NCBI RefSeq assembly: GCF_008831285.2
Contig: NC_045147.1
Coordinates: 6,292,334 to 6,356,333, forward strand
Direction: 5' to 3'
DNA from: Nymphaea colorata
Lineage: Eukaryota > Streptophyta > Magnoliopsida > Nymphaeales > Nymphaeaceae
DNA: 64,000 nt
Position numbers and translations under genes: made by a program. This document shows, one piece after another, positions 47,458 through 60,859 of the stretch (position 1 is its first letter; each line of letters begins with the position of its first letter). The notes beneath the pieces were generated by a model, which was given only the letters and a program-made list of their open reading frames with translations, did no database searches and was not told the origin of the DNA.

Positions 47458-49935
47458 TGTAGCGATTTTCGTTTGGGCAGGTCGGGTCGGATCGGGATCC
47501 AGACCCGGACCCAGAATCCAACACATGAAAAGGGCCAAACACCCGCTCTCCACCTTCGTCTGCCTGTCGTGGGTTACTGGTTTGAGCGGTGTAGTGTAAA
47601 CTAGAGGCAGAAGGGTGGAGTAGTAGCGACCGAGGTGAAGGGCATTTTTTGAAGGTGTTGGTGGTGACCACATTTTGTGATTTTAGCCATTTGAGATCAA
47701 TCAAATATTTGAGGTGGCTAACAGGACATTGCAGCAGTTTGGACACTAAGATTGGGGTGAGCGAGAACTAATCGGGCTTAAATTATCTAAAATTTACTGT
47801 TAGTGCATGTTTAATTATTATTTGAGCATGATAGACTCATGATTCGATGATTTGGAATGCATATTAGCGATGTTACTATTTTGGAGAAAGATTATGACTA
47901 TTTTGAAAAGGACGATGATCAATGTGTATAATTGTCCCACTGGCATGTTGGGTTAATTTTCGAAGCGATTAGGAAACATGGTAGAGATTTGACATGGTCG
48001 AGAAGATTTAGAACCGTTTTCGGGAACGTGTGGTGCATGCTATTGTGAATGTGTGTATCGTGGCATTAGTTGGGAAAGAATACGTAAGTTCAGTGTAATT
48101 ATTGAAAAGACGCCTCAACTAAGGAAAACAAGTGAGAAACATACATGTGATAAGTCGAATCCAAGTTTTGAGTTCTAATCGTTTGGTGGCAACCTCAAAG
48201 AGTTGGGAAGAGACCTTTTTGAGGGCGTTGTGAGTCGATACTACTCGTCGACACCCTCTTGAGGCGATGACATGCCTCAATGATTATATTTCATATTTGT
48301 ATAAATTGTAAAGCGAAACGAGTAGAGAACTTATCTTGATTGTGCTTGCAGGTGCACCGGGCACATCCAGTATACCTTGAGCTATGAGATTTGAAGTTTG
48401 AGGCATTTTGGATATTTTTGGTGACGTGAGACAGGTATGGCGGCATTCCAAGCAAATCCATGCCTGGGGCCAACTTTTGAATGTGTGTTTTTAGAATTGT
48501 TGGATCCTATGATTTTGATGTGATTGAATGATTGTGATTGTGATGTGATTGAATGATTGTGAAGTAATTGAATACATACATGGGAATTGAATGTTTATGT
48601 GATAAATTTTGTCTTGAAAATTACTACGCAATTGCATGTGCATGGTAGATTTGATAACTTTTTACGATAGATGAGGTGGGGTATGGAGTCGAGTATCTCC
48701 TCGGCCCCAATTGTGCATTAGAAAGTATCCTAGAATGATAACTGTATAGGACAATTACGAGCCAATCATGAATCAAGACTACTCTCTAGGGTTCAGCTAA
48801 GTTTTGAAAGATATGATTGATGTGATGAGTGATATGGATGTTCTAATGCTTCGTATGCATTGCTATAGGCATGATACAAATGAATGAAATTGAAGGGTAG
48901 TTGTACCCATGTTGTTATGACGGCTAGCAATGAATGTTAACTATATGTGTAACCCTTGTGTGGAGGCAATTGGGGGCACTTGTGAAATTAACTAACTTGA
49001 TGAGCTAGCCAATCATTTTGTGAATGTGTAATCATAATGATAAGAAAGAAAGAATAAGAGATGAGATGTCAGTGGGTTGTGGCAATGTGTTTGGGAGTTG
49101 TCCCGCCTTCCCAAACTGGATGTCCTAGGGAAGGCTAAGTATCTCTCCTTGGAATTCATATTCATGGACGAGTGCTCTTCCACTACAACGTGAATGGATC
49201 CATATTGTTTTGGGCTACCACAGGGGTTGTCTCTCGGCTGTAGGCCCCGCGCGGTGTGCACATGCTTATGTTGCACCCACAGGTACTGTCAATTTACTAA
49301 AGCTAATGTAAATGAAAAGAATGTGAATGAAGTGAATGAGAATAATATGTTATGCATGAGTTGGAGGTTATTTGTGAATGTATTATTGTGGCCATTGAGT
49401 GACCTTTACATGTCGTGGTATATGTGAGGGGCTCCATTGTCAAGTTATGTGACTATGCCGTATCACGACATGATAGTGATTTGCTTTTATAATTGTGATT
49501 ATCTCATATTTGAGCCCTTACCTTAGAGGGTTAGGGATTTATCAGGCTTGTTGCCATACTGCGAAGGCTAAGCCTTCTGTTGTTTTTATTTTTCAGGTTT
49601 TGGTAGACCCGGGACAGCAGGTTGATCAGATGGTTCAACTCACATCCTACTGGAGAGGTTTTGGGTCAATTCTAGTGCCGACGCATCTTGTTTTGGTCTT
49701 ATTGATATCTTGTTATTGTTAGGCACCAATGTCATAGTTTTAGGGCATTTTTGTCATATGTGCTATTGAGAAATGTGGAGTAATTTTGTATGAACAAAAT
49801 TGATTATATAATTGAAAGTTTTCCCCATTGTTTTGAATTGCATGGCTCATTTTCGTTTGAATTGTTGTGTCGTCGCACCTCAATGTTTTATGCTAAAAAT
49901 ATTTATTTGAGGGTGAAAGTGGTGGGGGTGTGATA
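47458..49935 (+). repeat. 3' LTR of gypsy element
   Basis: Begins TGTAGCGATTTTCG right after the polypurine tract and ends GGGTGTGATA (ACA expected), followed by AAAAG. At 49104-49110 it has lost 90 bp present in the 5' LTR, between two copies of cgccttc (44115 and 44205 there). It also lacks the CT-rich block of about 600 bp. Confidence 0.92.
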
Positions 49936-49940
49936 AAAAG

Positions 49941-51390
49941 GCACCTCTAAACTGAAGAGATGATACTTTGGTCCTTTTTTCTCGTTTCTCATGCGATGTA
50001 ATGACCGTGCATAATCAAATACTCTCTCTCTCTCTCTCTGTCTCTCTCTTCGCCTCACCCTCTTCCTGTATGTAGGCATGCACTTTTTGATGCTCAACCT
50101 CAATCATGAAAGGCGAGAAAAACTAAAGAAGAAAAGTAGGGAGGCATGGTGGCTGCCATTTCTTGCGCTACTAGGAAGTTTCTCGCCAATCTGGTCGAGA
50201 AGATCTTCAGTAGGAGATTCACAACCATCGGGTAGTTGTCTGCTACAACATCAGAATAGCTTCTGAACTGTGAGTCACAGTACAATGCCAACAAGCAATG
50301 TTAAACATTCTCTGTTCTTTCATCTCTCTCTCTATCTCTCTCATTTCACTCTATTACTGACACCTTCTTTGCATCGTGGCTTATTTCTTCTCTTCCCTTT
50401 CTTTCTCTAAAATATTTGGAATGCATAATAAAACACCAAAAAATGCTATCATCTGATACCAATAGTGTTCTCAAAGGCAAAAGGAAGGTGTTTGGGATCT
50501 GAAAGGCAAAAAATATTTGAATTTCTCTCTGCATATTTGGCCATTAACCATGTAACTTTCTCCCTCTGTTCTTTCTAGTGAAAATACCATACTGGATTTA
50601 CCTTCCTTTTTGTTGCTTGCTCACCCTTTATTTTTCACCCTTTCAAAGAGTCATTTGCTCTGTCTGCTAAATGAGACCATTTTGGCACTATCTAAGTATG
50701 AATGGGTGGTCTTCCGTTGTAAAGTAGTCCTTCATTCAACTTGTTGCTTGTAATATGTGAGTACAAGATCTCTGTTTGTCTTCTGCCTTCTTTCTTTTGT
50801 ATGGGATCACACCATGTAGGTTTTCTAGTGCTCTTGCCAATTTCATTAGTACCTAACTTTCATGAGTGAAACAAATCGTGAGTTTTGTTGAGAGAAGTGA
50901 AAAACTATTTATAGTAATAACAAATTATATTGTAATGCCATGCTATTTAATGTGATGTTTTTTGAGGCTTCTATTTGATACCTTTCTTGTTACTTTATGC
51001 ATGACATAGAAGAGTCAATTTTGAAATCTCTATAAGGAGGACAATGATTATTTCTACTGTAAGTTGACGCTAAAAGTTTTTTAGGCTTTGAACTGTTCAT
51101 ATTTTACATTTCTGGCCTTAGGCATAACTTAAAATAATGTTGGTAAGAACAAGGTTTACATACACATAATGACAACTGGGGACATATATGATGCCTCTGC
51201 CTGAAAGCTGCAAAGAGATATGCATATACATTAAAGTGAAAGAGGCGAGAACGAAAATAGATAGGGATTGGAGAAAAAGAGGGGGTTCACCGTGGCTTCG
51301 GTTGGCACAATGCTGCTGATCTGAGTTAGTCGCTGGAGGTGGCTGGGAACCACTACTGCCAACTCCAATCCACCCAGATCTTATAAACCC
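49941..51390. other. No gene recognised
   Basis: Right flank of the gypsy insertion. CT-rich microsatellites lie near 50023-50048 and 50322-50342. A 29-codon frame starting at 50149 (MVAAISCATRKFLANLVEKI) sits after a CT-rich leader-like stretch, but I do not recognise it. Confidence 0.5.
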
Positions 51391-51393
51391 TAA

Positions 51394-52615
51394 GGGCCCG
51401 TTTGGTGCAATGGAAATCAGGAATTGGAAACATTTTGCTGGAAATAAGTTTCTTGAAATAAAAGAATTGAAAAAAAGTTTCTACTTCTCATTTGGATGTG
51501 TGTTTGATGAATGAGAAATAAATTTTTAAAAATTTATTTCTCAGTTTGATAAAAAAGAAATATATTTCAGTTTAGATGAAGAAGGAAGGAAGAAGGGAAC
51601 GATGGAGGAAGGCAGGGAGGAACCAGGGAAACGATGGAGGAAGGGAGGGAGGAACAAGGGAACAATGGAAGAAGGAAGGGAGGGAGGAAGAAGGGACACG
51701 CCAATCCTATGGAAACGTGAAATCAATCATCGTTTCCAACGTTGTGCATTGAAGATCAAGATATGAAGAGGCGATTCAAAGGAGGATTGATGGGGTTTTT
51801 ATGCCAGAACTCTGTCTGCAATACCGATTTGGGAATTGTCTGATTAGAGCCAAAATCAGGATGATTGGTGGATTTTTTGGATGATCAGCCACTTGTAGAA
51901 GGATCGCCCAGAGGAGAGGAGCTTCCTGTTCAATTTTCAGAGCAATCCGACCACGGACGGCATCGGAATCGGCTTCGGAAGAAATTCCGGCAGGAGCGGC
52001 GGCGTGACAACAGAACTCTGCCACTTGTTTCAGGAACCACCAACCAACTCACAAACACGAACGGAGAGAGAAAGGCAGAGGCAAACCAGAGGGAATCTAA
52101 CCGGACGGACACCTTTCTTACCCAACTGCTTCAGCGATCCCCAATTCGATCGCTCCAAGTACCCCAGATAACCCGAAGCGAAGGGGCAAACAATCCGCAA
52201 GATCCCAAAACCATGAGGTATCAAACCCTTCAGAGGCGATCCCGATTTGCGACAGCCTTGGCGGCGAGGGAACCAGAGAAGTCCGCGAGGATGGTAGTGG
52301 CGGGCCCGGCGACGTGGAGAGCCGTAGATTGAGAGGCCGAGAGATTGAGAGGCCGAGAGACGATGAGCAGCGAGAGAGAGGGAGGCGGCAGCGGCAGGAT
52401 GGAGGAAGGCGACGGGAGCGTGCCAACGGGCAAAAAAAAAAAACTGGAAATATGTTTCCACCCCTCCTGGTGGAAACATTTTTCCGGAAAAATTTTTCCA
52501 ATTCCACTTTTAACGGTAAAATTTTTGTTTCCACGTTTGATGAAATGGAAAACTTTTAAAAATTTGAAATTTTTTTCCAGTTAAACAGTGCTTTTCCAGC
52601 CCATCAAACGGGCCC
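51394..52615. mobile_element. PIF/Harbinger-like non-autonomous element (1222 bp)
   Basis: Terminal inverted repeats GGGCCCGTTTGGTGC (left) and GGGCCCGTTTGATGG (right, reverse complement), flanked by TAA (51391-51393 and 52616-52618), as expected for PIF/Harbinger. Inside is a purine-rich minisatellite (51581-51697), a GC-rich gene-like block (51900-52420) open in several frames but with no recognised domain, and a subterminal hairpin with perfect 11-bp arms (52452-52462 and 52469-52479). No transposase was seen. Confidence 0.8.
51581..51697. repeat. Purine-rich minisatellite
   Basis: Three to four units of about 32-35 bp, each with gggaa(a)c(g/a)atgga(g/a)gaagg and gggagg(a). Lies inside the PIF-like element. 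Confidence 0.85.
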
Positions 52616-52618
52616 TAA

Positions 52619-54602
52619 GGGAAAGAAAAATAAAAAATAATATAAATAAAATACAATTTACCTGCTGCCCACCTAAGTCATGCGAAGGCAGCAGCACATG
52701 GACGAATGTCGCCGGACCCCTGTCAAACGCTTGTGGTGGCCAAAGACAATTCGTGCAAGCTCTATTGAGGAGAAGAGAACGAGAGTTGAGAAAAATGATT
52801 GGAGAGGAGAGAGAAAATGGATGTGAAAATGGAGGACCGCATAAGAAGAGATGTCTTCATACCTTTTTGAGCCAGTTTCACCCCACCATTTTATCAGGAT
52901 TTTCAAACTACTGTTATAATAATAAAAACCTTCCCATCTTAATTCTTTTGAAAAAGTGTCTGCAGAAAGAGGCTCGAGACTCTCATTCTGCAATTTTAGT
53001 AAGTTAACATGCTTTTAACGTTTTGAAATGAGGGTTTTATATTATGCATAACATGCTTTGTTTACTTTAACTTTCAAAATTTTGAAAGGAGGGCTGTTGT
53101 ACTGGTTTTTAGCGAAGCTCCGATTTTACGCTCCTCTAACTTTAAACAAAAATTTTCTAATTTTGGATTGGAATAAGCTTATCTTAGAAATATATGGTTT
53201 AGTCGTTGTGGACTCACTTGAATTTGGATCTTTCTTGCTTTGATGTATATGTTTAGATTATTGTGAAATGATACTTTGATTTGGAATTAAATTGTTGTGT
53301 AAATTGATATTTTAGCTTTGTAAATGAACTTGAATTTAGATTTAACGTGTTATTTTTTAGACTATTTGATAATATGGTTCTGACTTGCTTAACAAATGAT
53401 TTAAATCTTATGAGTGGATTTCAATATACATATCCATCTTGTTTTAAAACAGTATATTTGAAATAGTAAACGGAGTTGGGATTCGGATGATTTTAAAGTA
53501 CATATGTTTAATTACGTTAATTGGTTAAATAGATCTAACCTGGAGCTAGTTCAATATATATAAATAAATCACATGGATTTCAATGCACTCTCTCGTGTTT
53601 GTTTGTGAGTTATTGATCCAAAATAAAAAAAAAACAATTTTAAAAATGTAAAGCCTACTTAAAATATATTGGTAAGTATGGACATGGTTGTCTGTCATTG
53701 TTTCTGCCATGTGTTATATGGGCATATGCCTATTTAGGGGGTGACCCATTGCTCCACCACAAGATTTGGAAAACAGCCCTTCAACTTTCCTTTGAATGGG
53801 TCGGTGCAATAGAGAAAGACAGCAGCCAACCTGTAAGTATAGTACTAGCACCTAACTCACTATGTGATTGTTGTTTTGGTTGTACCTATGGGCACTATAT
53901 TAAAAAAAATGATGTGCGAATGAGTTGAAATGGTCACCACCCGCATAGTGCCCATGATTTTTTGACAAGCCAAACTAAATAATGTTTGTAGAAATATCAA
54001 TAAATAATTAACATTGCATGCATCTTGTATACGTAAATTCATGATGATGTGATTGAAATACTCAGGCTTTATTGTCTATGAACGCAATTTATACCAAATA
54101 TATGCATCATTGCTCTTGATTTCATGTGACAATGAGGTAAAGTGCATGTTGGATTACAAAAACATGTATGTTAGAATAGATAGCAGTTTTGCGTAATTGA
54201 TTTTTATATTAAATTGATATACCATTTTGCATTTGTTATGAAATTATGTATTTGATTGTCTTGATTTCATGAACTATAATTAGTTGAATAATTGGTTGCC
54301 ATTTATGTGCTGATTAAACGAGGATAGACAACATGTTGATAACTTTCCAAAGTTTTCACTCCCATCTAATATTTTTTAGATGATCATGAATAAAAAGGAT
54401 GGTGATGATGTTGGATTGTGCGAAGGTGCTACCTAAACAGTCTATGTCATGATTGGGTTTTGTGGTTTAGAAATTTTAAATGACTTTCATCCTCTTTACT
54501 TTTTGTGAAAGATTAATTTGCTGGTTTGATTTAAATTATATTTAATGTTGATAGTTAGACTTAGTTAGTATCTATGTCTATTGATTTTAAAATTTGAGGT
54601 TT
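52619..54602. other. No gene recognised
   Basis: AT-rich after a short GC-richer start (52660-52860). An open frame at 53698-53928 has no recognisable family. Confidence 0.55.
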
Positions 54603-54607
54603 GAAAA

Positions 54608-57300
54608 TGTCACACCCCAACCTTTTGACCCTCAAATAAATTTTTTTTTTCTTAACCATAAAGCATTGAGGTGTGATAACACAACAATTCAAAAAGGATG
54701 AGCTATGTCATTCGAAACAATGAGACAAACTTTCATTTATATAACAATTTTAGTTCATACAAAATTACATCTGTGTATGACAAAAATGCTCCAAACCATA
54801 TAATTGATGCCTAACAAAAACAAGACATCAATAAAATCAAAATAAGACGCGCCGACACTACAAAGGACCCAAAACCTCCCCAGTAGGATGTGAGTGAAGT
54901 CATCTGATCAACCTGCTGCCCCGAATTTGCTAAAACCTGAAAAAAGAAACAACTGAAGGCTTAGCCTTTGCAGTATGGCAACAAGCCAGGAAAACCTGAA
55001 ACCCTCTTAGGTAGGGCTCAAATATGAGATAATCACAATCATAAAAATAAATCATCATAATGTCGTGACAGGGCATAGACACATCATTTACCAAGAAGGT
55101 CCCTCACATATACCACGACATCTAAAGGCCATTCAATGGCCACGATAACACAATTCCATCACATGCTGGGCATGCATAAAGTATTATTTCCATTCATTTC
55201 ATTCACATGCACATCATTCATATACATTTCATTCATATTTATCATTTTCATTAACTTTAGTGAATTGACAGTTCATGTGGGTGCAAACACAGGCACGTGC
55301 ACACCGCTGGCGGCCTATAGCCGAGAGACAACCCCCGTGGTAGCCCATAACAGTATGGATCCATTCCCGCTGTAGCGATAGAGTACTCATTCATGGGTGT
55401 GTGAATTCCAAGGAGATATACTCAGCCTTCCCTAAGACACCCATGTTGGGAAGGCGGGAGCCCAACGCTCCAAGCACATCACACAACAGTACTCTGGGGC
55501 TTTGCACCGCCTGCGCTCCGAACAGGCAAGACCAGTGGCAAAGGCGAGACAACTCCCAAACACAGCCACATCCCACTGGCCTTTCATCTCTTATTCTTTC
55601 ATTATTATCATTATAATTGCACAATCACAAAATGACTGGCTAGCTCATGAGGTTGGTTCACTTCACGAGTGCACTCACATCTCCAATTGTCTCCACATGA
55701 GGGCCACACATATTATTAACATTCTTAGCTAGCCATCATAACAATACGGGTACAACTACCCTTCAATTTCATTCAATTGAATCATTGCCCGTGGTAATAC
55801 ATATGCAACAGATCACAACATTCACACGTTGGCCCCAGACATGGATTTGTCTGGAATGCCGCCATACCTGTCGCGCGTCTACAAAACACTCCAAAACGCC
55901 TCGAGCTTCATGTCTAGTTGCTCAAGGTCTACTGGACGTGCCTGGTGTACCTGCAAACATACACAAGTGGTAAATTCTCTACTAGTTTAGTTTTGCAATG
56001 CATACAAATATAAAACAAAATCATTGAGGCACATGTCATCACCTCAAGAGGGTGTCGACGGGTAGTGTCGACCTACAAAGCCCTCCAATAGGCCTCTTCT
56101 CAGCCTTAGAGGTTATCACCAAATGGTTTAAGCTTCGTGCTTTCGATTTGTACTAATCACTAATCCATTTCTTCCTTGCTTCCTTAGTTGAGGCGTCAAC
56201 CTAACATACCTACAATACCCCAACAACAACGTTCGTGCACCTCAACAAAAACATACTTCACGAGTTCGCTACCACAATTCTAAATCTTCTCCACACCACA
56301 ATAATTTCTACCATGTTTTTCCAATTGCTTCGAAAATCAACTTATAATGCTAAAGAGATAAACATACATGTGAGCGATTGTCTTACTCAACATAGTCATA
56401 ATCTTCCCCCAAAATAGCAACATCACTAATATGCATTCTAAATCATCAATTCTTAATTCTAGCATGCTCAAACAATAATTATACATGCTCCAATAGAAAA
56501 TATACAACAATCTAAGCTCGATTAGGCCTTGCTCACCCCAATTTAGAGTCTTAGCTGCTGCAGTCCTCCCGACAGCCACCTCACGAGTTCAAGTGATCCC
56601 CCAAACAACCAAAATTAACTGTCGTCGTCACCTCCCAAGCCTTCAACTCGTTGGTATGAAGGGAAATGATGTGTCCCCAACTGCAATCCAAACCAACAGC
56701 CCCAAAATAATCAAAAACAACAATAAGGAGGTTAGAAGAGGACCTTCCGCAATGAAGAGCTGGTTCGGTTAAAGATGGGAGACTCTCGGAGTGAGGAAAA
56801 ACTGGCGGGAAAGAGAAAGTGTGCAGAAGGAGAGTGCACGATTGAGGGGCTGCTGATAGAGGGGAGACTGACAGGGAGAAGGTTCAGGCAGAGGGGAAGG
56901 AAATCGAGCGGGGGAAATGGAGGAGATTGAGAGGAGCAGAGGAGACGGGGAGAGAGCTCGAGCAGAGAAGAAGAGAGGGCACGGGAAAAGGAGGATTGAC
57001 AGAAAGGGGAGAGAGCTGCGCAGGAGGGAGGAGGAGAAGAAAGAAGATAGAAAGGAGAGGAAGAGGCGGAGAGAGATCAAAGGGCTTACCAGCACCACCA
57101 CCGCCGCCCTCGTCGCTGCCCTGCACCACCTCCGTCTTCTTCTTCTTCTCTGCACTGGCACGAGAGGCAACCGGGAGGAAGATGAGGGAGAAGAGGGAAA
57201 GGTGAGGGAGAAGCGCCCTCGCATCGGGCTCCTTCACGCAAGTGGGTTCGGGTCCGAGTCTGGACCCGATCCGGCCCACCTGAAAACATAAAGCGTTATA
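54608..57300 (-). repeat. Solo LTR of the gypsy family (2693 bp)
   Basis: Flanked by 5-bp GAAAA (54603-54607 and 57301-57305). On the plus strand it begins TGTCACACCCCAACC and ends AAAGCGTTATA, like the solo LTR at 33579-38186. It aligns along its length with the gypsy LTRs in reverse, including the CT-rich block (56760-57230), and has no internal region. CT-rich open frames on both strands reflect composition rather than genes. Confidence 0.93.
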
Positions 57301-57305
57301 GAAAA

Positions 57306-60300
57306 AGTCATCATTGTGTTTTTGACTATTTAATTTGAAATTTATTTCAGAATTTAAATTAAAAAAAAAGTCTTACATTTTCAGGTCATTACATTAACGA
57401 AACTTGTCTCCAACTTCTCATTAACTACTTTGTATGTTGAAGTGTCTTGACAATCAATTCACCAACATCATGGCCCTTGGTTGGAAATGGAGATAAAACA
57501 AATAATGGAAACTTGAAAAACAAATTTAACAAAAAAAAAAGTAAGTTACAAGGAAAGAAGATTTACACATGGTGGAGAGGGAGTACTACAATATTTATCA
57601 GATAAAATAGTCATACTAATGGCACCAATTCATTTTCCAGAAGCTTTCCATTACTTTTCTTTGTCATCAAACTATGCTAATCAAACCATATGATAATTGA
57701 TGTGTATGTAAGTATCAACCTTATAATATAAAAGATCCCCAAGGTTAGACATAATTAGGGAAATTCAATTAGTCAAGCCAACTCAGGCTTGACTCAAATT
57801 CACTCGAGTAAATTCGACTCGAGCTCTTTGTCAAATAAGTCCAGCTGTGGCTCAAATTTAAACTCTAGCTTGTAATTGAGTCCATTTCGAGATAGAGGAA
57901 CTCAACGCGTTAAACACAATTTGGCTTGTGAGTTAAGTTCAAGATAGAGGAACTCAACGCATTAAACACAATTTGGCTTGTCTACAACCCATTTTTTGAA
58001 ACACAGTGAAATAGTAGACGCAAACTATTTTTTCAAAATTTTCCAAAACAGGAACTTTTGTTTAGAAAATTCATGTTAGCAAATTTTGGGAAAATAAATG
58101 TCGCTGGTTGAGGGAGTAACAATTATAACACGGTTTACAAAAACTTCAGAAAACATGACTGGCATTCATGAAATTTCAAAAGGGAGTTATAAATAACCCA
58201 AGGCAACACGTGTTTTCGTTTTCACCTCTACATTCTCTCCCCTCCCTCAAACCTTCTTCTCTCTCCTACGGTTTTCAGTGCATAGAGGTGGAATTCAACC
58301 ACTTTGACCATGTGACTTGCTAGAACGCCATTGATGCACAACTTGTACCTCCACAAAGTTTTTTGTATGGGGAGACCCAAAGTGAAAAATCTTAAAAATA
58401 GAGAAAAAATCAAATGAGGCAATTGTGAAAGAAAACTAGAGAGCAACCATAGTCCCATCTAGCAGAAGAAGAAATTTCAGTCCTTCAGTTACTAGGGTTT
58501 GAGCTTGAGTTATCATGCTCAAATTTCAGTCCTAAACTAACAATGTAGATTTTCACTAAGTCTTTCTCTATCATGTTTACTAGGGTTTGAGCTAAATTTG
58601 AGCCTGATGTAGTGAGCTGAAACCATGTTATAATCATATTCATCATGTATAAATCTATCTTCCATTGGTTTGATTTGAAAGCATTGATCGCAATTTGCAT
58701 CCAATTAGTTCCCAAGGTCCCAAGGCCCACTCTCTCTCCAGGCTTTCACGGGTCTGAGTTGAATTTGAGTTCAACCCAATGGAGTGAGCTGAAACCAAGC
58801 TAGGATCTTGTATGTCATGTATATATGTCATGTATAAATATGTTTTTCTTTAGTTCAGTTTGAGTTCATTCATCCTGGTTTATGTCCAATTTAGTTCTCA
58901 AAATTCTAACACTCATTGTTACTAACCTGCCTAATTCATATATTTTTTATAGTGATGATAGACACCACATTTGTTTTGATTTAGACTTCATGTCCCACAT
59001 CAGTGAGTTGTCTACTCCTTTCTCAATTTGTCTACCTAAAAGTAATGTTGTGATGGCATCACATGTTGATGAAGTTACACACCCCCTCAATTACTGTAAA
59101 AAAAATAGTAATATGTTCCTAAGTTTAAATATAATCTTATTTCAATAATTAATCCAACAAAACCAATGCAATATGTTGTTCTATCCTACTGCACGTTTTT
59201 TGTAGGTCCAGAACTATAAGATGATGAGTGGAGTAAGTAAAAATAAAGGTAGACTCTATGTTCTCTAAGCAGAACATGCAAAATTTTCAAGAAATTATTA
59301 TTTGGCTGCCATGAATTCTTCTCTTCTAATGTTTAGTCAACCCAATGTCTGGCATTTTTGGTTAGACATTCCTCACCTTCAGTCCATAAACTGTTCATCA
59401 AATGTAATCCAAAAATTAAGTTACTAGTTATTTTTTGTGAAATCTACCAAATGTCAAAGCAAACACATCTGTCATTTGCTATTGGTAAAACCAAAATCAA
59501 ATTCCCTTTATAATAGTTATATTGTGACGTATGGGGCCCATATTCATAGGCATTAAATTCAGGCACTCATAACTTCATTACAATAGTTCATGATTTTACA
59601 ACAAGTGAGACTTTTAGTAACACAGCATTTTCGTTGCTAAAATTTTTAGAAATGATAACCATGGCTCTCTGAATTTATGTCATGTTCTTATATTAATACA
59701 ATTCCAAAAACACAGATACCAAAAGCAAAGAAAGAGAGGAAGGTTGTGGTTTTCTCTCATAGAACTTTGCATAGTAGGACTTGAAAAATTGCTAGCTTAC
59801 AAATAAGCCCATCAATGATTTCACTACTTGAAATGCATCATTCACCTTCTAACATCAATGACATGACAGCAGCCCAAGCTCCAACAACCAAACCACCAGG
59901 CCTGCTACTAGCTATAGTTGGAGAAACTTAAATCCACCAGACCATTCATTAATTAGCAAAGGAAGGCAAATGAACCAATAATATGATGTTGCAGAATCAC
60001 TTCTAGTGATCCAGACCATACAGAAAATCAGGGCAACAAGAAGAAACTTACATTCATGTTTGGATGTTAATGGATCTGCAAATATTCATGGTCATCTTGT
60101 TTGTCCTGGTTTTTGGGCGTGCATTAGATAGGTTAAACATCTCAAGCACAACAATTCAAAGCTTTTGGCACCAAAAGCTCAATTCAAAAGAACAAAAATT
60201 TCAGGATTTCATGATTACTTAAATTTCATGATTTTAGAAAATTTAAAAAATGAAGTAGAATGAAATTTAACTAAATACGGAAAGTCCCCAACTTAAAAAT

Positions 60301-60807
60301 CAGTCTGTTGGTTACCATGTACCCATGCCTAGTAAGTTGAATCACTAACAACATGCTAGGCCCATAAACTTTTTAAAGGAAAGAAAGAATAGGTAACAGA
60401 AAGCAAGGTAAACTGTGTTAAGCAGAGAAAATGTAAAAACAATAGAGAACTTGTTCTTGACCACCAATTGAGAGCAGAGAATGTTATCATTGCAAACCTC
60501 AAGTTTGAATGCTTACTCATCACAAGATGACAACTCACAAGGTAAATTTAGTTGTTGAAATACATACACATTTCAATAGCAGAGGAAAAAATAGTTACTT
60601 AGAAGAAATAAAGATCCAATCATAAACGAAACTATCTAGCAGCAATATCCCAACATATGAATTTAGTTGAGCATGTATGTGCAAAAGCACTATGGATGCA
60701 TCCCAAGGTAGTTCACAGGGTGGTGGCATGTAGTGGAGACCAAAATTGTAACTCATGGATATGTCAGATAATAGGCATTGCATGAATTGGCTACACACAC
60801 ACACACA

Positions 60808-60859
<52 letters not shown>

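Larger units (their letters stand above)
31900..49935 (+). mobile_element. Ty3-gypsy retrotransposon, host of nested insertions
   Basis: Flanked by identical 5-bp AAAAG (31895-31899 and 49936-49940). Order on the plus strand: 5' LTR (31900-44430, interrupted), PBS (44435), gag, protease, integrase, polypurine tract (aaggagggtagga, ending 47457) and 3' LTR (47458-49935). The internal region is only 3.0 kb because reverse transcriptase and RNase H are deleted. Integrase lies at the end of pol, and its tail resembles the PHLF-ending chromodomain tails of Tekay/Del-type chromoviruses, but lineage needs a tree. The 5' LTR was hit by a solo LTR of its own family and by a copia element. Not autonomous. 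Confidence 0.92.

Noticed and set aside
50149-50238. Short ORF MVAAISCATRKFLANLVEKI... after a CT-rich leader-like stretch
   Set aside because: Only 29 codons, with no family recognised and no splice partner visible. Could be a gene start, but unsupported.
51865-52332. 155-codon plus-strand frame in the PIF-like element
   Set aside because: Several overlapping frames on both strands are open because of GC-rich composition. I recognise no domain and cannot choose a strand.
53698-53928. 76-codon plus-strand frame
   Set aside because: No recognisable family, and neighbouring sequence is AT-rich without splice context.
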